This document shows positions 1 through 9,002 of a stretch of 38,036 bases of DNA, piece after piece. Source of the stretch: Stramenopiles sp. TOSAG23-3 (taxonomy: Eukaryota; Sar); contig LT642188.1 of the NCBI GenBank assembly GCA_900128585.1, forward strand, positions 1 to 38,036, given 5' to 3'. Under the pieces are notes generated by a model. That model was not told the origin of the DNA. It did not search any database and saw only the letters and a list, made by a program, of their open reading frames with translations. Made by a program: the position numbers and the translations under genes. The first letter of the stretch is position 1. The number at the start of each line of letters is the position of its first letter.

Positions 1-891
1 TTCCAGATGATAGAATTATGAATGATGAGGATGAAGTCCTCGTAGGCGAGTGTGATTTCTTGATTTTTCTTCTTTTTTCGATGCTGTGTCTATATATATA
101 CTAAATCATAATAAAATCAATTAAATTTCTTATTATTTGGAAATGAACGATTTGCATGCAATGCTAAATGATGTTGTTTGGGAAGAAGATTCATAATGTA
201 CTTAAATAATCAACAAAAATCGAAAATGACGCTTGCTCCCCCTTAATTATTACAGTAATTAAATTATTAAATAATAAAGTTTCAAACAAACAACAAAAAA
301 TACAAATTAAAAATGAAGCAGTGTTCTTTCTTTCTTTCTTCCTTCTCTCCTCATAAGTAAATAATATTAATAAATAAATAACACAAAGATGGTCGTCTAA
401 AAATCAAATAGTATACATTATACTTGTATTTCATCTATTAGGGTTAGGTTATTATAGCCTAATAGGCCATCGTTTGATGCATTAATTCTTAATTCTAAAT
501 GTTTTGATTGGTTCATTCTTTTCTTCATACCAAGGTACTATAGAGACTAGTCAATTCAGTTCAACCATGTGGTATTACTATGGCTGCCGTTATTTAATTA
601 CGAAGAAGTACTTTCTTAGCTATATTACATTATACTACTTACAATGGGTCTTCTTCGCTTTTTTCTTCCTTTCTTCGTCGGTTCTTCCACCATACTAGTC
701 TACTTATTACGGAATATAATACTTCTTACCAGCACCATGCTTCTTCTTCTTGTTGCACGAAAAGTACAGTATTAATATTGATCTCGTTTCTTTCGTTCAA
801 AAGGAATAAAGGCACCGCTTTGAACGTGAATGTCGAAGAGACAGCCCCGTACGCTTCAACATAAATAGGTTACCTCGTGGATATTGTAGAA
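1..891. other. AT-rich spacer before the first gene
   Basis: No convincing gene is visible. The sequence is AT-rich with short TTTC/TTCC and TTCTTC tracts around 325-345 and 725-755. A telomere-like ATTAGGGTTAGG stretch lies near 438-450. The first 60 bases are slightly more GC-rich and open in one frame on the + strand, so the end of a gene from outside the window is possible but unsupported. Confidence 0.6.
861..868 (+). promoter_or_regulatory. TATA-like box before the LRR gene
   Basis: The octamer ATAAATAG lies 23 bases before the ATG at 892. A very similar CTATAAATAG lies upstream of the Canopy-like gene. If used, the 5' leader would be very short. The call rests on motif and position only, in an AT-rich spacer. 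Confidence 0.35.
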
Positions 892-2091
892 ATGGATTCG
901 TACGCCAGGGTTCGGGGGGTTCTACTCGTCGCAGTCTGTACAGTCCTGTTGCAGTCAACAGACGCCCTGTTGTGCTCTAGGAACGATATTTTTGTGCAAG
1001 GAGCGCGGCAAGTAGTGAAGCGCCCGGGTTGTTCTATTTTTGATGCTACCTCACGACTTCATCAGAATGGATACGACAGTCTGTTGAGCACGTTAACGGG
1101 CACGCTAAGTCTGGTGGATATGATGTTGGGGTATGCCAGTTTGGGGGACGAAGGCCTTAAAAGTTTGGCAGAGGAGTTAAAAACCAACACAACTATGACC
1201 AAGGTATTTTTGCACCTAAACGATGTCAAGGATAAAGGAGTAACGGAGATTGCTATGGCACTTAGCAACAACGATTATGTAAACGAACTTTCGCTTCACA
1301 CCAACGATATTGGTGGGCCGGGCGCGCTGGCCCTTGCCAACTTGCTAACGAACAAGCCCAATTCTGGGCTGGAACGACTCCACCTTGGGGACAACCACAT
1401 CGGCGAAATCGGGGGGGAGTACCTGGGGAACGCATTAAAGGTAAATAGACACTTGAAGCACCTCTACTTGTTCAAAGACTCCATTGGTTTGAACAACACG
1501 AAGTCGACATCCCAGGCGATGGTGAATGGGGAGTTTACCAGTGGTATCGTGAGTAACTTTTATGTGATAGGAAACAACATAAACGACAAGGGGGTCGTGT
1601 TCGTGGCCGACGCCCTGAAGGTAAACAACGTCTTGACCCACCTTGACTTGGGGAAAAATGTAATCAAGCTCAGGGGTGCGGAACTCCTCTCGGATGCTTT
1701 AAAGGTCAACACAGGCCTTAAAACGCTATCCCTGGGCTTTAACCAGATTGACAACAACGGCGCCGTCCATCTGGGCAACATGCTGGCCGTGAACAGTGAC
1801 CTAGTCTGCCTGGACCTGAACGGGAACTGGATCAACTGGCAAGGGGCGCAGTACATAGCAACGGCTTTGAACGCTTCGAATACGGCCCTGAAATACATAG
1901 ATTTGTCGTCGAACTATATTCCCGACAGTGCACTTCTCATGCTCACGTACTACTTTGAAAATACGAACCTTGAAAAGTACTACTTGACAACTTTCCCGGA
2001 TGGGGATTACGTATGTGACAAACTGAAGTATTGTGGAATCGAAGACGAGGACATGTACAACCTATGCCAGCAGAAAGGTCTGTTGCCTTGA
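892..2091 (+). CDS. Secreted leucine-rich-repeat protein (ribonuclease-inhibitor-type LRRs)
   Basis: This 399-residue protein has an N-terminal signal peptide (hydrophobic stretch about residues 9-22, likely cleavage near residue 25). About nine 28-residue LRRs of the ribonuclease-inhibitor/RanGAP class follow (about residues 85-355), with recurring LxxLxLxxNxI and GAxxLxxALKVN segments. An irregular Ser/Thr/Asn-containing insert at about 195-220 interrupts the array. The C-terminal tail carries three cysteines. The open frame extends back to a GTG at 877; I chose the ATG at 892 because it is the first ATG and places the signal peptide at the N-terminus. No second membrane segment or ER-retention tail is seen, so it is probably secreted or luminal. 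LRRs of this type bind proteins; the partner is unknown. RI-type LRRs are usually cytosolic, so the signal peptide is notable. The stop is TGA. Confidence 0.85.
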   Translation: MDSYARVRGVLLVAVCTVLLQSTDALLCSRNDIFVQGARQVVKRPGCSIFDATSRLHQNGYDSLLSTLTGTLSLVDMMLGYASLGDEGLKSLAEELKTNTTMTKVFLHLNDVKDKGVTEIAMALSNNDYVNELSLHTNDIGGPGALALANLLTNKPNSGLERLHLGDNHIGEIGGEYLGNALKVNRHLKHLYLFKDSIGLNNTKSTSQAMVNGEFTSGIVSNFYVIGNNINDKGVVFVADALKVNNVLTHLDLGKNVIKLRGAELLSDALKVNTGLKTLSLGFNQIDNNGAVHLGNMLAVNSDLVCLDLNGNWINWQGAQYIATALNASNTALKYIDLSSNYIPDSALLMLTYYFENTNLEKYYLTTFPDGDYVCDKLKYCGIEDEDMYNLCQQKGLLP

Positions 2092-2450
2092 TGATGAGGG
2101 TCCATTCCAAATTCTTACAAAAAAACAAAAAAATAGAATTTATTTTTGTTGTATACTAAAATATATTTTATACCTATATATATAATTGATTGGCTCCTGA
2201 AAGGATACGCTGTCTCTTATTCTGTCTGTCCGTCCGTCTCCGTCTCCATCATCCGTTGTTTATATATTTTTTTAATAATCTTTATATAATAAAGTTGAAT
2301 TGAATCCAAAGAAAGATTTTATTGTCGAACAATATAGGTTCTACGTACGTCTTATTCAAATTACAACCATTAATTTTTTTTAGGAAGTAGCTTTTTTTTT
2401 TTGTACTATTTATCTATGGAAAAAGGAGGACTTGTTCAACGGAGAACTTG
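2092..2450. other. Spacer between two + strand genes
   Basis: AT-rich 3' and 5' flanks without a gene. There is a CTGTC/CCGTC-rich patch near 2220-2250 and a TATA-like TTTATATAATAAAG at about 2280-2293, roughly 160 bases before the next ATG. Confidence 0.6.
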
Positions 2451-5400
2451 ATGATGATAAATATGAATGGTAAAGTGGTGGAAGTCACCGTTCCGCGCCA
2501 TGAGTCTGGTGAGCTGTGTGGTTCACTGGGAATCGAGATCAAGGAGGTCAAGTTTACTGACCTGTCTGGGGGGAAACGACGAATGGTAATGGTCGATTTT
2601 TCTCCCAATGCTTTAGTACCGTTGCCGGCCCCATCCATAATCTTCGCAATAGGAGGGACGGACATTTCGAAGAAGAACTTGAACCTGGGCGAGGTCATAA
2701 CGCTCTTTAACCGCGACAGGACAAAGCCAATGGTCGCGAGACTGTGCCCCGTCCCGCAGCAATGGAAGGCTGAGCGACAAATCGCTGACAAGTGTGCTTC
2801 GATCAAAAGCGTTATGGGCCTGCAATGCAAAGCATACCTCTCTCAGCTCGAACAATTGCACCGGTTAAACCGGGACTACGAGCGGCGCCGCGGGGTACCA
2901 GCTCTACAGCTAAACCCGCTTGACCTGGACTACGGGGACCGCAACGAAAAGGACCAACCCTTGGACGCGATGCCCCTCGAAGAAGAGGAGGCCCTGTTCG
3001 ATTGCCTCGATAAGAAAGGAGAGATCAGCGATGTGGCGTTTGTCCCTAACGTGGTTTCAATCCTGAAGGTGGCTAATGAAAAGTTGGTTGCGGTGGTGAT
3101 GGCCGCCCTGGTGAGGACAAGGGATGTAGCGATCCTGACGATTTTTGTGGAGGAAGGGGGCGGGATGGCCGTAAGAAGGTTGCTAAGCAAGCTCAACGAC
3201 GGCAGGAAGGCGGGGGAAACTGCACCAGAGAACAAATCCGGTGGCGCACCGAGTGAGGGGGAGGGACCCGCGCAGCAGAAAGAAGCAGATGTGCTGGCCA
3301 TGATATTCGAATTTCTCGACCGCGTTCCAATGACGAAAAGGGGGCTGAAAGAGAGCAAGCTTGGGAAAGCGATGCATTCGTGGGCGAAACAGACCGAAGA
3401 TGAAAAATATTCGAGAATTGCTGAACAACTTATTGAGCGCTGGAAAAAAGACTTGGAGTCCGAAAAGTTAGAGAAAGAACGCCTGCTAAAGGAGGAAGAG
3501 AGACAGGCAGAGGAAGAGAGGCTTCGTAAAGCAAGAGAAGAGGAAGAGGAAAAAACCCGTAAAGCAAGAGAAGAGGAAGAGGAAAGGCGCGCCAGGGAGC
3601 TCAGGGAGCAGGAGCTAAAAGCAGAAAAGGAACGGAAGGCGAAACTTCGCGAAGTAGAGAAGCTTGCCCGGGAAGAGAGGAAGCGCTACGAAGAACAAAT
3701 CCGCCAGCAAGAGGGTATGGAGAACGCTATATTTCGCTCTGACGGTGCCGTGGTTAAGTCTTCGCTAAAACGGCGAAACAGGAGCCTGGCGGATAAAAGC
3801 AATGGCGCAAAATCCGTACGACGAATAAGCATAAACGAGGGCAAGAACCAAACCAAGGTATATACGGTAGGCGCACGGTTGGACAGTGGGGTGAGAAGCA
3901 ATAGAAAACGAAAACAGGTCACAGACAAGACCGACGGGGTCTTGCTTAAGAGGGCGAAGAGAGAGGTAGCAGTGAAGAAAGAGGGGAATGCTGCCATTGA
4001 CAAAGTTGCTCTTTCCGAACAGGAGCGTGCGGTACGGGCGGAGGAGGAGGAACGGCGGCGACAAGAGGAGGCGGAAAGGAAGCGGCAGGAGGAGGGAAGG
4101 AAACGGCAAGAGGAGGAAAGGAAACGGCAGGAGGAGGAAAGGAAACGGCAGGAGGAGGAAAGGAAACGGCAAGAGGAGGAGGAGACAAAAAAGAAGCTGG
4201 AAGAAGAAAGAAAACGGAAAGAAGAAGAAGATGCGAGAGCTCTGATGGAATCGATGACGATGATGATTCCCAACACAGTCAAAATCCCAAAGGCCGTAGA
4301 AAAGATCAGGAACAAGATTCGAAAGAAGCACTTAGCGGATAAAAACTCGCTTGCGCAAGCTGAAGCAAAGAAAGCGAAAGATTTCCCCCCAGTATTCATA
4401 CCGAGCGCCGCTGAAAAAGTACCAGCCCCTGAGGGCATTGGAGAATGCGAAAAGGTCATGATGCTTAGTCCGGAAGAGCAAGGCCTGGTGCACGTACGAG
4501 AAACGGAAGTGTACGTGTTTGAAGGTGCAGCAGTAGACGAAGAGGCGGGGTCGGAGTCGCCAGCGTATGACATTGACTCCGACGATGAGCCATCCGAGCC
4601 TGGACCCTCGGCCGTGGCCCAAGGGCAGCTGTCTGCACCGCTGCCTGCGTTAATTAAGTTGCTGCGGATGGAAGGTGGGAAGTTCTTAGAAAACGAGCTC
4701 ATGCCTAAGATACTGATTCAGCCCCAGGAAAACACCAATGCAGAAATTTTGAGTGAGAGACTGTCCCTGTTCCAGTCCATACCGCAGGTTGACCAAATAC
4801 TGAAAGGACCCGGGCTTACGCAAACCGCCATGCTAGGGCAAATTCGGCACTTCCTCACGCACTACCCTTATCCGCTGTCGATGGTCCCCCCGGCGTTTAT
4901 TTCGCGAGTTCCACCGCAATTTCAGGGAGGTGCCCCAGCGCCCCCGGCAACCCCTGACGCTGTTGCTGCCGCAATTGCTAATGCATTAATGGGAAGTGGT
5001 CCTACGGCAGCGCCCATGGCCGTCAACCTAACCCCGCCGCCGCCGGACTACTCGATCCCGGGAAGCATAGACGCAGCAGGCATGGTGACGAAAGTTCTCA
5101 ATGGTTTTTGCATTGTAAACCAAGATATTTTTTTGCCCCAACAAGTCGTAGAGCAGTGCGCCAATTCGTGGCCGCCAAACGTTGGCCAAGGGGTGCGGAT
5201 GGTTGTAGTTTCTCACCAGCAGGGCAGAAACAACTGGAAAGCGACGTGGGCTGTGTACGACGCGGCAATGGTCCGGGATGCGGGAGGTCGAAACATCGAA
5301 GGTAACGTCAGTTACGTTAGTGACAATTGGTTGATAATCAACGATGACATCTACTGCCCCAAAATTGTAGTGGAGCAGAGTGGCTTGCCATGGCCTCCGC

Positions 5401-5483
5401 CGGTCAACACCCGAGTCAAATGCACTGCGGTTTCCCATGTTCAGGGGAGAAACAACTGGAAGGCTGTACGGTTTTGGGTGTAG
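2451..5483 (+). CDS. PDZ-like / TFIIS N-domain / coiled-coil protein with two cold-shock (S1-like) repeats
   Basis: A protein of about 1010 residues. Residues 5-95 resemble a PDZ domain (SLGIEI start, then FAIGG and a Leu-Gly-Glu-Val helix). Residues 278-345 match the TFIIS N-terminal (LW) domain found in TFIIS, IWS1, Elongin A and PNUTS: VLAMIFEFLDRVPMTKRGLK followed by GKAMHSWAK and a WKK end. A highly charged coiled coil follows (345-430), then a basic, NLS-like segment rich in KRR/RKRK, then a second coiled coil (about 520-625) with tandem ERKRQEEE units. After an acidic linker and a Pro/Ala-rich region come two related 60-residue repeats at 877-940 and 950-1010, each with a WPP segment and VSHxQGRNNWKA; they resemble the cold-shock/S1-like domain of MOV10L1 and CCAR proteins. 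The open frame begins at TTG 2448; ATGs at 2451, 2454 and 2463 are all possible starts. A nuclear role in transcription elongation or RNA handling is inferred; the full architecture is unknown to me. Confidence 0.85.
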   Translation: MMINMNGKVVEVTVPRHESGELCGSLGIEIKEVKFTDLSGGKRRMVMVDFSPNALVPLPAPSIIFAIGGTDISKKNLNLGEVITLFNRDRTKPMVARLCPVPQQWKAERQIADKCASIKSVMGLQCKAYLSQLEQLHRLNRDYERRRGVPALQLNPLDLDYGDRNEKDQPLDAMPLEEEEALFDCLDKKGEISDVAFVPNVVSILKVANEKLVAVVMAALVRTRDVAILTIFVEEGGGMAVRRLLSKLNDGRKAGETAPENKSGGAPSEGEGPAQQKEADVLAMIFEFLDRVPMTKRGLKESKLGKAMHSWAKQTEDEKYSRIAEQLIERWKKDLESEKLEKERLLKEEERQAEEERLRKAREEEEEKTRKAREEEEERRARELREQELKAEKERKAKLREVEKLAREERKRYEEQIRQQEGMENAIFRSDGAVVKSSLKRRNRSLADKSNGAKSVRRISINEGKNQTKVYTVGARLDSGVRSNRKRKQVTDKTDGVLLKRAKREVAVKKEGNAAIDKVALSEQERAVRAEEEERRRQEEAERKRQEEGRKRQEEERKRQEEERKRQEEERKRQEEEETKKKLEEERKRKEEEDARALMESMTMMIPNTVKIPKAVEKIRNKIRKKHLADKNSLAQAEAKKAKDFPPVFIPSAAEKVPAPEGIGECEKVMMLSPEEQGLVHVRETEVYVFEGAAVDEEAGSESPAYDIDSDDEPSEPGPSAVAQGQLSAPLPALIKLLRMEGGKFLENELMPKILIQPQENTNAEILSERLSLFQSIPQVDQILKGPGLTQTAMLGQIRHFLTHYPYPLSMVPPAFISRVPPQFQGGAPAPPATPDAVAAAIANALMGSGPTAAPMAVNLTPPPPDYSIPGSIDAAGMVTKVLNGFCIVNQDIFLPQQVVEQCANSWPPNVGQGVRMVVVSHQQGRNNWKATWAVYDAAMVRDAGGRNIEGNVSYVSDNWLIINDDIYCPKIVVEQSGLPWPPPVNTRVKCTAVSHVQGRNNWKAVRFWV
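4075..4180 (+). repeat. Tandem 21-24 bp coding repeat (ERKRQEE units)
   Basis: Near-identical copies of a GGAAACGGCAGGAGGAGGAAA-type unit encode the charged helix of the preceding gene. High DNA identity between copies points to recent expansion or slippage, so copy number probably varies between strains. Confidence 0.75.
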
Positions 5484-6083
5484 GCTCTTGTAAGTTACGA
5501 ATATACATGAAAAACTAAAACAAGAAAAATTGGCTGTTATTTTATATGAATAGTAAATTAAATAATTAAATTTAGCTTCGTCGTACCCTAATCCTAACTT
5601 CGTAAGATTCGTAACTCTTACACAGTAATTTAAAAAACACAAGAAAATTGGCTGTTATTTAAGTAATTAAATTTAGCTTCGTCGTACCCTAATCCTAACT
5701 TGGTTCTGTAATTTCGTTGGTCAAGATTCCAATTGATTGGTCTCAAAAGTACACAGCGGCATAAATGTTTTAAAGGGGCTCGTTGTCTGTGGTACTGCTC
5801 AATGAAATAATGATCTCGGTATATTGAGTTTGATCGTTTCGTGGTCGTATACACATACAGATGTAAGTCCATTCAGGGACTTTGATTGGGACTTGGATCG
5901 ATTTGTTGATTACAGATCGCACCTTTAACAAGAAAAGAAACATTTATCACTTGGCATGAATTGACTTTGCGTGCGTAATAAAGTAAATTATATTATTTTA
6001 TTTTCACACTTCGTGTGTATGATACAAATATTTATCAATATCATTACCTTGGTATCATAATAAGATTTTTAAGAAATAATTTT
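5484..6083. other. Spacer between convergent genes, with a diverged direct duplication
   Basis: The 3' flanks of the TFIIS-N protein gene and of the large secreted-protein gene. It contains the duplicated block at 5521-5701. The remainder (5700-5950) is somewhat more GC-rich than other spacers, and short frames exist on the minus strand, but none looks like a recognisable protein. Confidence 0.6.
5521..5701 (+). repeat. Diverged direct duplication, ~100-bp offset
   Basis: A 38-base string ending CGTACCCTAATCCTAACTT is identical at 5563-5600 and 5664-5701. Each copy is preceded by a CAAGAAAATTGGCTGTTATTT block (5521-5542 and 5640-5660), separated from it by different spacer lengths. This is a duplication followed by a small insertion or deletion. 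The first block recurs elsewhere in the window. Confidence 0.8.
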
Positions 6084-9002
6084 TTAGTTAGACATTTGGA
6101 TCCTCACGTTCATGTCCTTTGGATTTGGTCCACGAAGGGAGTTTTTCGGTGCAAACGATGGTTGCATCCATTTCGGGTCTCCAGAGTCTGGTTTCATCTT
6201 CGACTTTGTGAGAATGATGCCTTCTTCTTGCATTTCGGGCCCACTGGCGGAGCCGGAGCCGGAGCCAGAGCCGCTACCACTACCACTACCACTACCGTCT
6301 TCGGACGACCCCTCGTCTTCGCCGCTACCGCTACCATTCTCTTTCGCCTCCTTCGCCGCTTTGTCTTTCTTTGCCTTAGCGTCTTGGGGGGTATCTACCC
6401 TGCTTACTTCGTCTTTCTTTTTCTCTAATTCGTCCACTTTCTTCTTGGCCGACTTCAAGTCGGATCCCGAGCCACTGCCTTCGCCCGCAGCGCCACTGGC
6501 GCCACTTTCGCCGTCCGAAGGGCCGCTTGCGCCACTGATACCTAATATTTGTTCCAATTCCGAAACTTTCTTGTGGAGCGACAACAACTCGCCTCCGCCA
6601 GAAGCCCCCGACGCCCCGGATCCACCAGATTCATCAGACCCCTCCTCGGCACCTCCCGACTTGCCCATGTCTTGGGGAAGAGTGATTCTACTCTTTTGGT
6701 CCTTCTTGCCTTCGGCCCCACTGGAGCCACTGGAGCCACTTTCGTCGTCGCCGCCGGGGCCACTCGCGCCGGTGGCGCCAACGCCGGTGGCGCCGGTGGG
6801 GATACCCGGGAGGCCGGTCAACTTCAACAAAGAATCAGCGATCTTGCGAAGGGCTTTCGCGTCTTCGCCCTCGTCAATTCCCCCCTTCTCGAGCCCGGAC
6901 ACGCTATCGGCGCCCGCCAACTTTTTTGAAATTTGAAACAATGCGTCTGCGTCTTTGGTATCAACGCCCGCGATCTGCTTTGCAACGTTTGCAATGGCTT
7001 TGCTGTCCGCAAACGGTTGGTCGTCACCGGGGGTATCCGAGGTGGCGTTGCTGCCGTCCATACGGGAGGCAATCAATTTCAAGATGGTTGCGTCTGTCAC
7101 CCCGTTGATGGGGCTGGCCGCGGCCGCACCGCTGGCCCCAGAGGAGTCGGCACTGCCGCTGGCATCCACAGGGCCGGAGGCTCCGCTCGACCCGCTCCCT
7201 CCGCGCAGTTCGGCTTCCAACTCGGCCAACTTTTTCTCCAACGGGGAGGCCTCGCCGGTCGCCCCACCGGTGGCGGTGGAGCCCGAGTCGCTCTTCTTCT
7301 GGGCCTCTAGGGCCTTGACCTTCTTCCAGAGCGCGGCCTTGCTGTCGCCCTTTTGAAAAATGGTGGTCACGGTCGAAGTCGCGCCTTTCGAAACGAAGGT
7401 CCGGGTCAAGGTCTTGTACTCGGGCCCGCTCATGTCTTCGGGCTGCTGGGCTGGCCCACTGGCCGCGTCCTCGTCCTCGTCCTCGGCGGCGCCGGAGGCA
7501 CCAGAGGCGTCGGTGTTGTTCTGCTTCGGCCCGCCGAGCATGTCGCTGGCCATCTTGGCGATCGCCGACATGCGCGTCTTCAGCACATCCAAAGGGGTGG
7601 ACGCGTCAGTCGCGTTCCCCGCGATGGCGTCGTTGCCGGTGGGGCCGGAGGCCGAGGGTTCCGCCGGCCCGGAGGCCGAGGGTTCCTCCGGCCCGGAGGC
7701 CGCGTCCTCGTCGGTCTGGCCGATGGGCTGGCCGATCACCTGCTCTAGCTCCCCGCGAACTTGGTTTGCGGAGTCGACCTTCTCCTGGACGTTGACCGCC
7801 ATGTCGTCTAATTCTGGGGTCCCCCAGCTGGGCGGCTCCTTCTTCTCGCTGGTGTCCTCCTCTTTCTCCTCCTTTTCCACGAACTGCGGTCGGCCGGCCT
7901 CGGCCAAGTACGAGTTCATCTTGGCGAGCAAGAAGTTCTTCCGGTCCTTAACGGCCCGCAAGTACTTCTTCGCGTGCATCGCCGCTTCGTTCGCTTGGTT
8001 GGTCGTCTTCAGCTTCAGGGTGATGTGGGAGTCCTGGGCGGTGCCGGTCTCGTTGTGGACGTCGTCCCTCGCGAGCAAGGAGACGTGGGCGCCGATGGCC
8101 ATCATGGCCTTCAGTTGGCTCTTGGTGAGCACGATCTTGGCCTTGGCCTTGTCGTAGGCGGCGCGGGCCCGCTTGATCCTTTCGTCGCGGAGGGCCTCCA
8201 GCTCGTCCATGGCGCCCTGGTAGGTCAGGCAGGCCTTCTTCTGGGTCACGCTGGCCTTGTCCTTCACCCGGCGCATGGCCTTCACCTTTGGGCGCATGGT
8301 CAGGGTCGACTTGGTGTCGTCCAGGGCCTGCTCGAGGCCCCCGAGGACCTGGTCGCCCCCGGCCTCTTTCTGGTCCTGGTGGGCCCCGGTGATGGCGATG
8401 TGGGCGGTTTTCAGCTTTCCGACGAGCAGGTCTCGCTCCTCCTCGTACGCTTCCGTGGCCTTGGTCTCCATTGCGGTGGCCTTGTCGCACGCCTCTTTGG
8501 TCATCTCCACCTTCTTCTTGGCCGCGGCGAAGACTGGGTCTTCCGGTTCGGCGGGCTTGGGCTTGGGCTTGGGCTTGGGCTTGGGGGACGCGCCGCCGGT
8601 GGCGGTGTGGTTGGTCTTGTTCGTCGGGGTCTCGTCGGTGTCGACGTCCTCGCTCACCTCCAGGAATGAGGTCCCGGCGAAGGAGAGCGCGGTGTCGCGC
8701 TCGACGCGCGGGCGGGCGGCGTACGTCTTGGCGGCGGCCTTCAGCGCCATTTCAAGCTCCTGCTTCTCCATGGCCTGCTCCTTGGACGCGGTGGCGACGA
8801 CAGAGGCATGCTCTATGTGGTGGTGCTTGGGCGCACCGCCAAGGTTCAAGTGTTTCACGACCTTTGCCTTGTGGTACCCATTGTCGTGGTGGGCGGTGTG
8901 GTGCTTCGCCGCCGCTGCTGGGTGATTGCTGGCATGGTGGTGTCCCCCGTTGACTGCCGCAACGGCACCCAACACAACGAGCGCAGTGATACCTCTCTTC
9001 AT
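6084..9002 (-). CDS. Large low-complexity secreted protein, Ser/Gly/Ala/Asp-rich
   Basis: A 972-residue protein starting at an ATG (9000-9002) with a clear signal peptide, residues 1-18. A His-rich segment follows (about 20-65), then a KPKPKPKPKP tract near residue 140 and a Lys/Glu/Ala-rich helical, probably coiled-coil region (about 155-390). The remainder (about 430-950) is acidic and dominated by SGASG, ASGP and (SG)n strings, with an 8-residue EPSASGPA unit tandemly duplicated (DNA period 24 near 7648-7695) and a short broken collagen-like Gly-X-Y stretch near residues 730-750. No catalytic domain or membrane anchor is visible. The composition suggests an extracellular matrix, mucilage or cell-covering protein; this is inference. 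It is the most GC-rich gene here, and long antisense frames over it are by-products of that. No homologue is recognised. Stop TAA. Confidence 0.85.
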   Translation of the reverse strand: MKRGITALVVLGAVAAVNGGHHHASNHPAAAAKHHTAHHDNGYHKAKVVKHLNLGGAPKHHHIEHASVVATASKEQAMEKQELEMALKAAAKTYAARPRVERDTALSFAGTSFLEVSEDVDTDETPTNKTNHTATGGASPKPKPKPKPKPAEPEDPVFAAAKKKVEMTKEACDKATAMETKATEAYEEERDLLVGKLKTAHIAITGAHQDQKEAGGDQVLGGLEQALDDTKSTLTMRPKVKAMRRVKDKASVTQKKACLTYQGAMDELEALRDERIKRARAAYDKAKAKIVLTKSQLKAMMAIGAHVSLLARDDVHNETGTAQDSHITLKLKTTNQANEAAMHAKKYLRAVKDRKNFLLAKMNSYLAEAGRPQFVEKEEKEEDTSEKKEPPSWGTPELDDMAVNVQEKVDSANQVRGELEQVIGQPIGQTDEDAASGPEEPSASGPAEPSASGPTGNDAIAGNATDASTPLDVLKTRMSAIAKMASDMLGGPKQNNTDASGASGAAEDEDEDAASGPAQQPEDMSGPEYKTLTRTFVSKGATSTVTTIFQKGDSKAALWKKVKALEAQKKSDSGSTATGGATGEASPLEKKLAELEAELRGGSGSSGASGPVDASGSADSSGASGAAAASPINGVTDATILKLIASRMDGSNATSDTPGDDQPFADSKAIANVAKQIAGVDTKDADALFQISKKLAGADSVSGLEKGGIDEGEDAKALRKIADSLLKLTGLPGIPTGATGVGATGASGPGGDDESGSSGSSGAEGKKDQKSRITLPQDMGKSGGAEEGSDESGGSGASGASGGGELLSLHKKVSELEQILGISGASGPSDGESGASGAAGEGSGSGSDLKSAKKKVDELEKKKDEVSRVDTPQDAKAKKDKAAKEAKENGSGSGEDEGSSEDGSGSGSGSGSGSGSGSASGPEMQEEGIILTKSKMKPDSGDPKWMQPSFAPKNSLRGPNPKDMNVRIQMSN

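Noticed and set aside
143-196. Short coding-looking frame MNDLHAMLNDVVWEEDS
   Set aside because: There is no AG splice acceptor between 60 and 143 to link it to the open stretch at 1-60, and 17 residues alone is not evidence.
3686-4702. 338-codon minus-strand frame
   Set aside because: Antisense shadow of the coiled-coil gene; Ser/Phe-rich because it is opposite Glu/Lys codons.
5630-5872. 80-codon minus-strand ATG frame
   Set aside because: It reads through the duplicated spacer block and has no recognisable domain; the similarity to another shadow frame is explained by the DNA duplication.
7353-8925. Several long + strand frames antisense to the large secreted protein
   Set aside because: They are mirror images of a GC-rich, low-complexity gene, have no signal or domain, and conflict with the clear minus-strand signal peptide and ATG.
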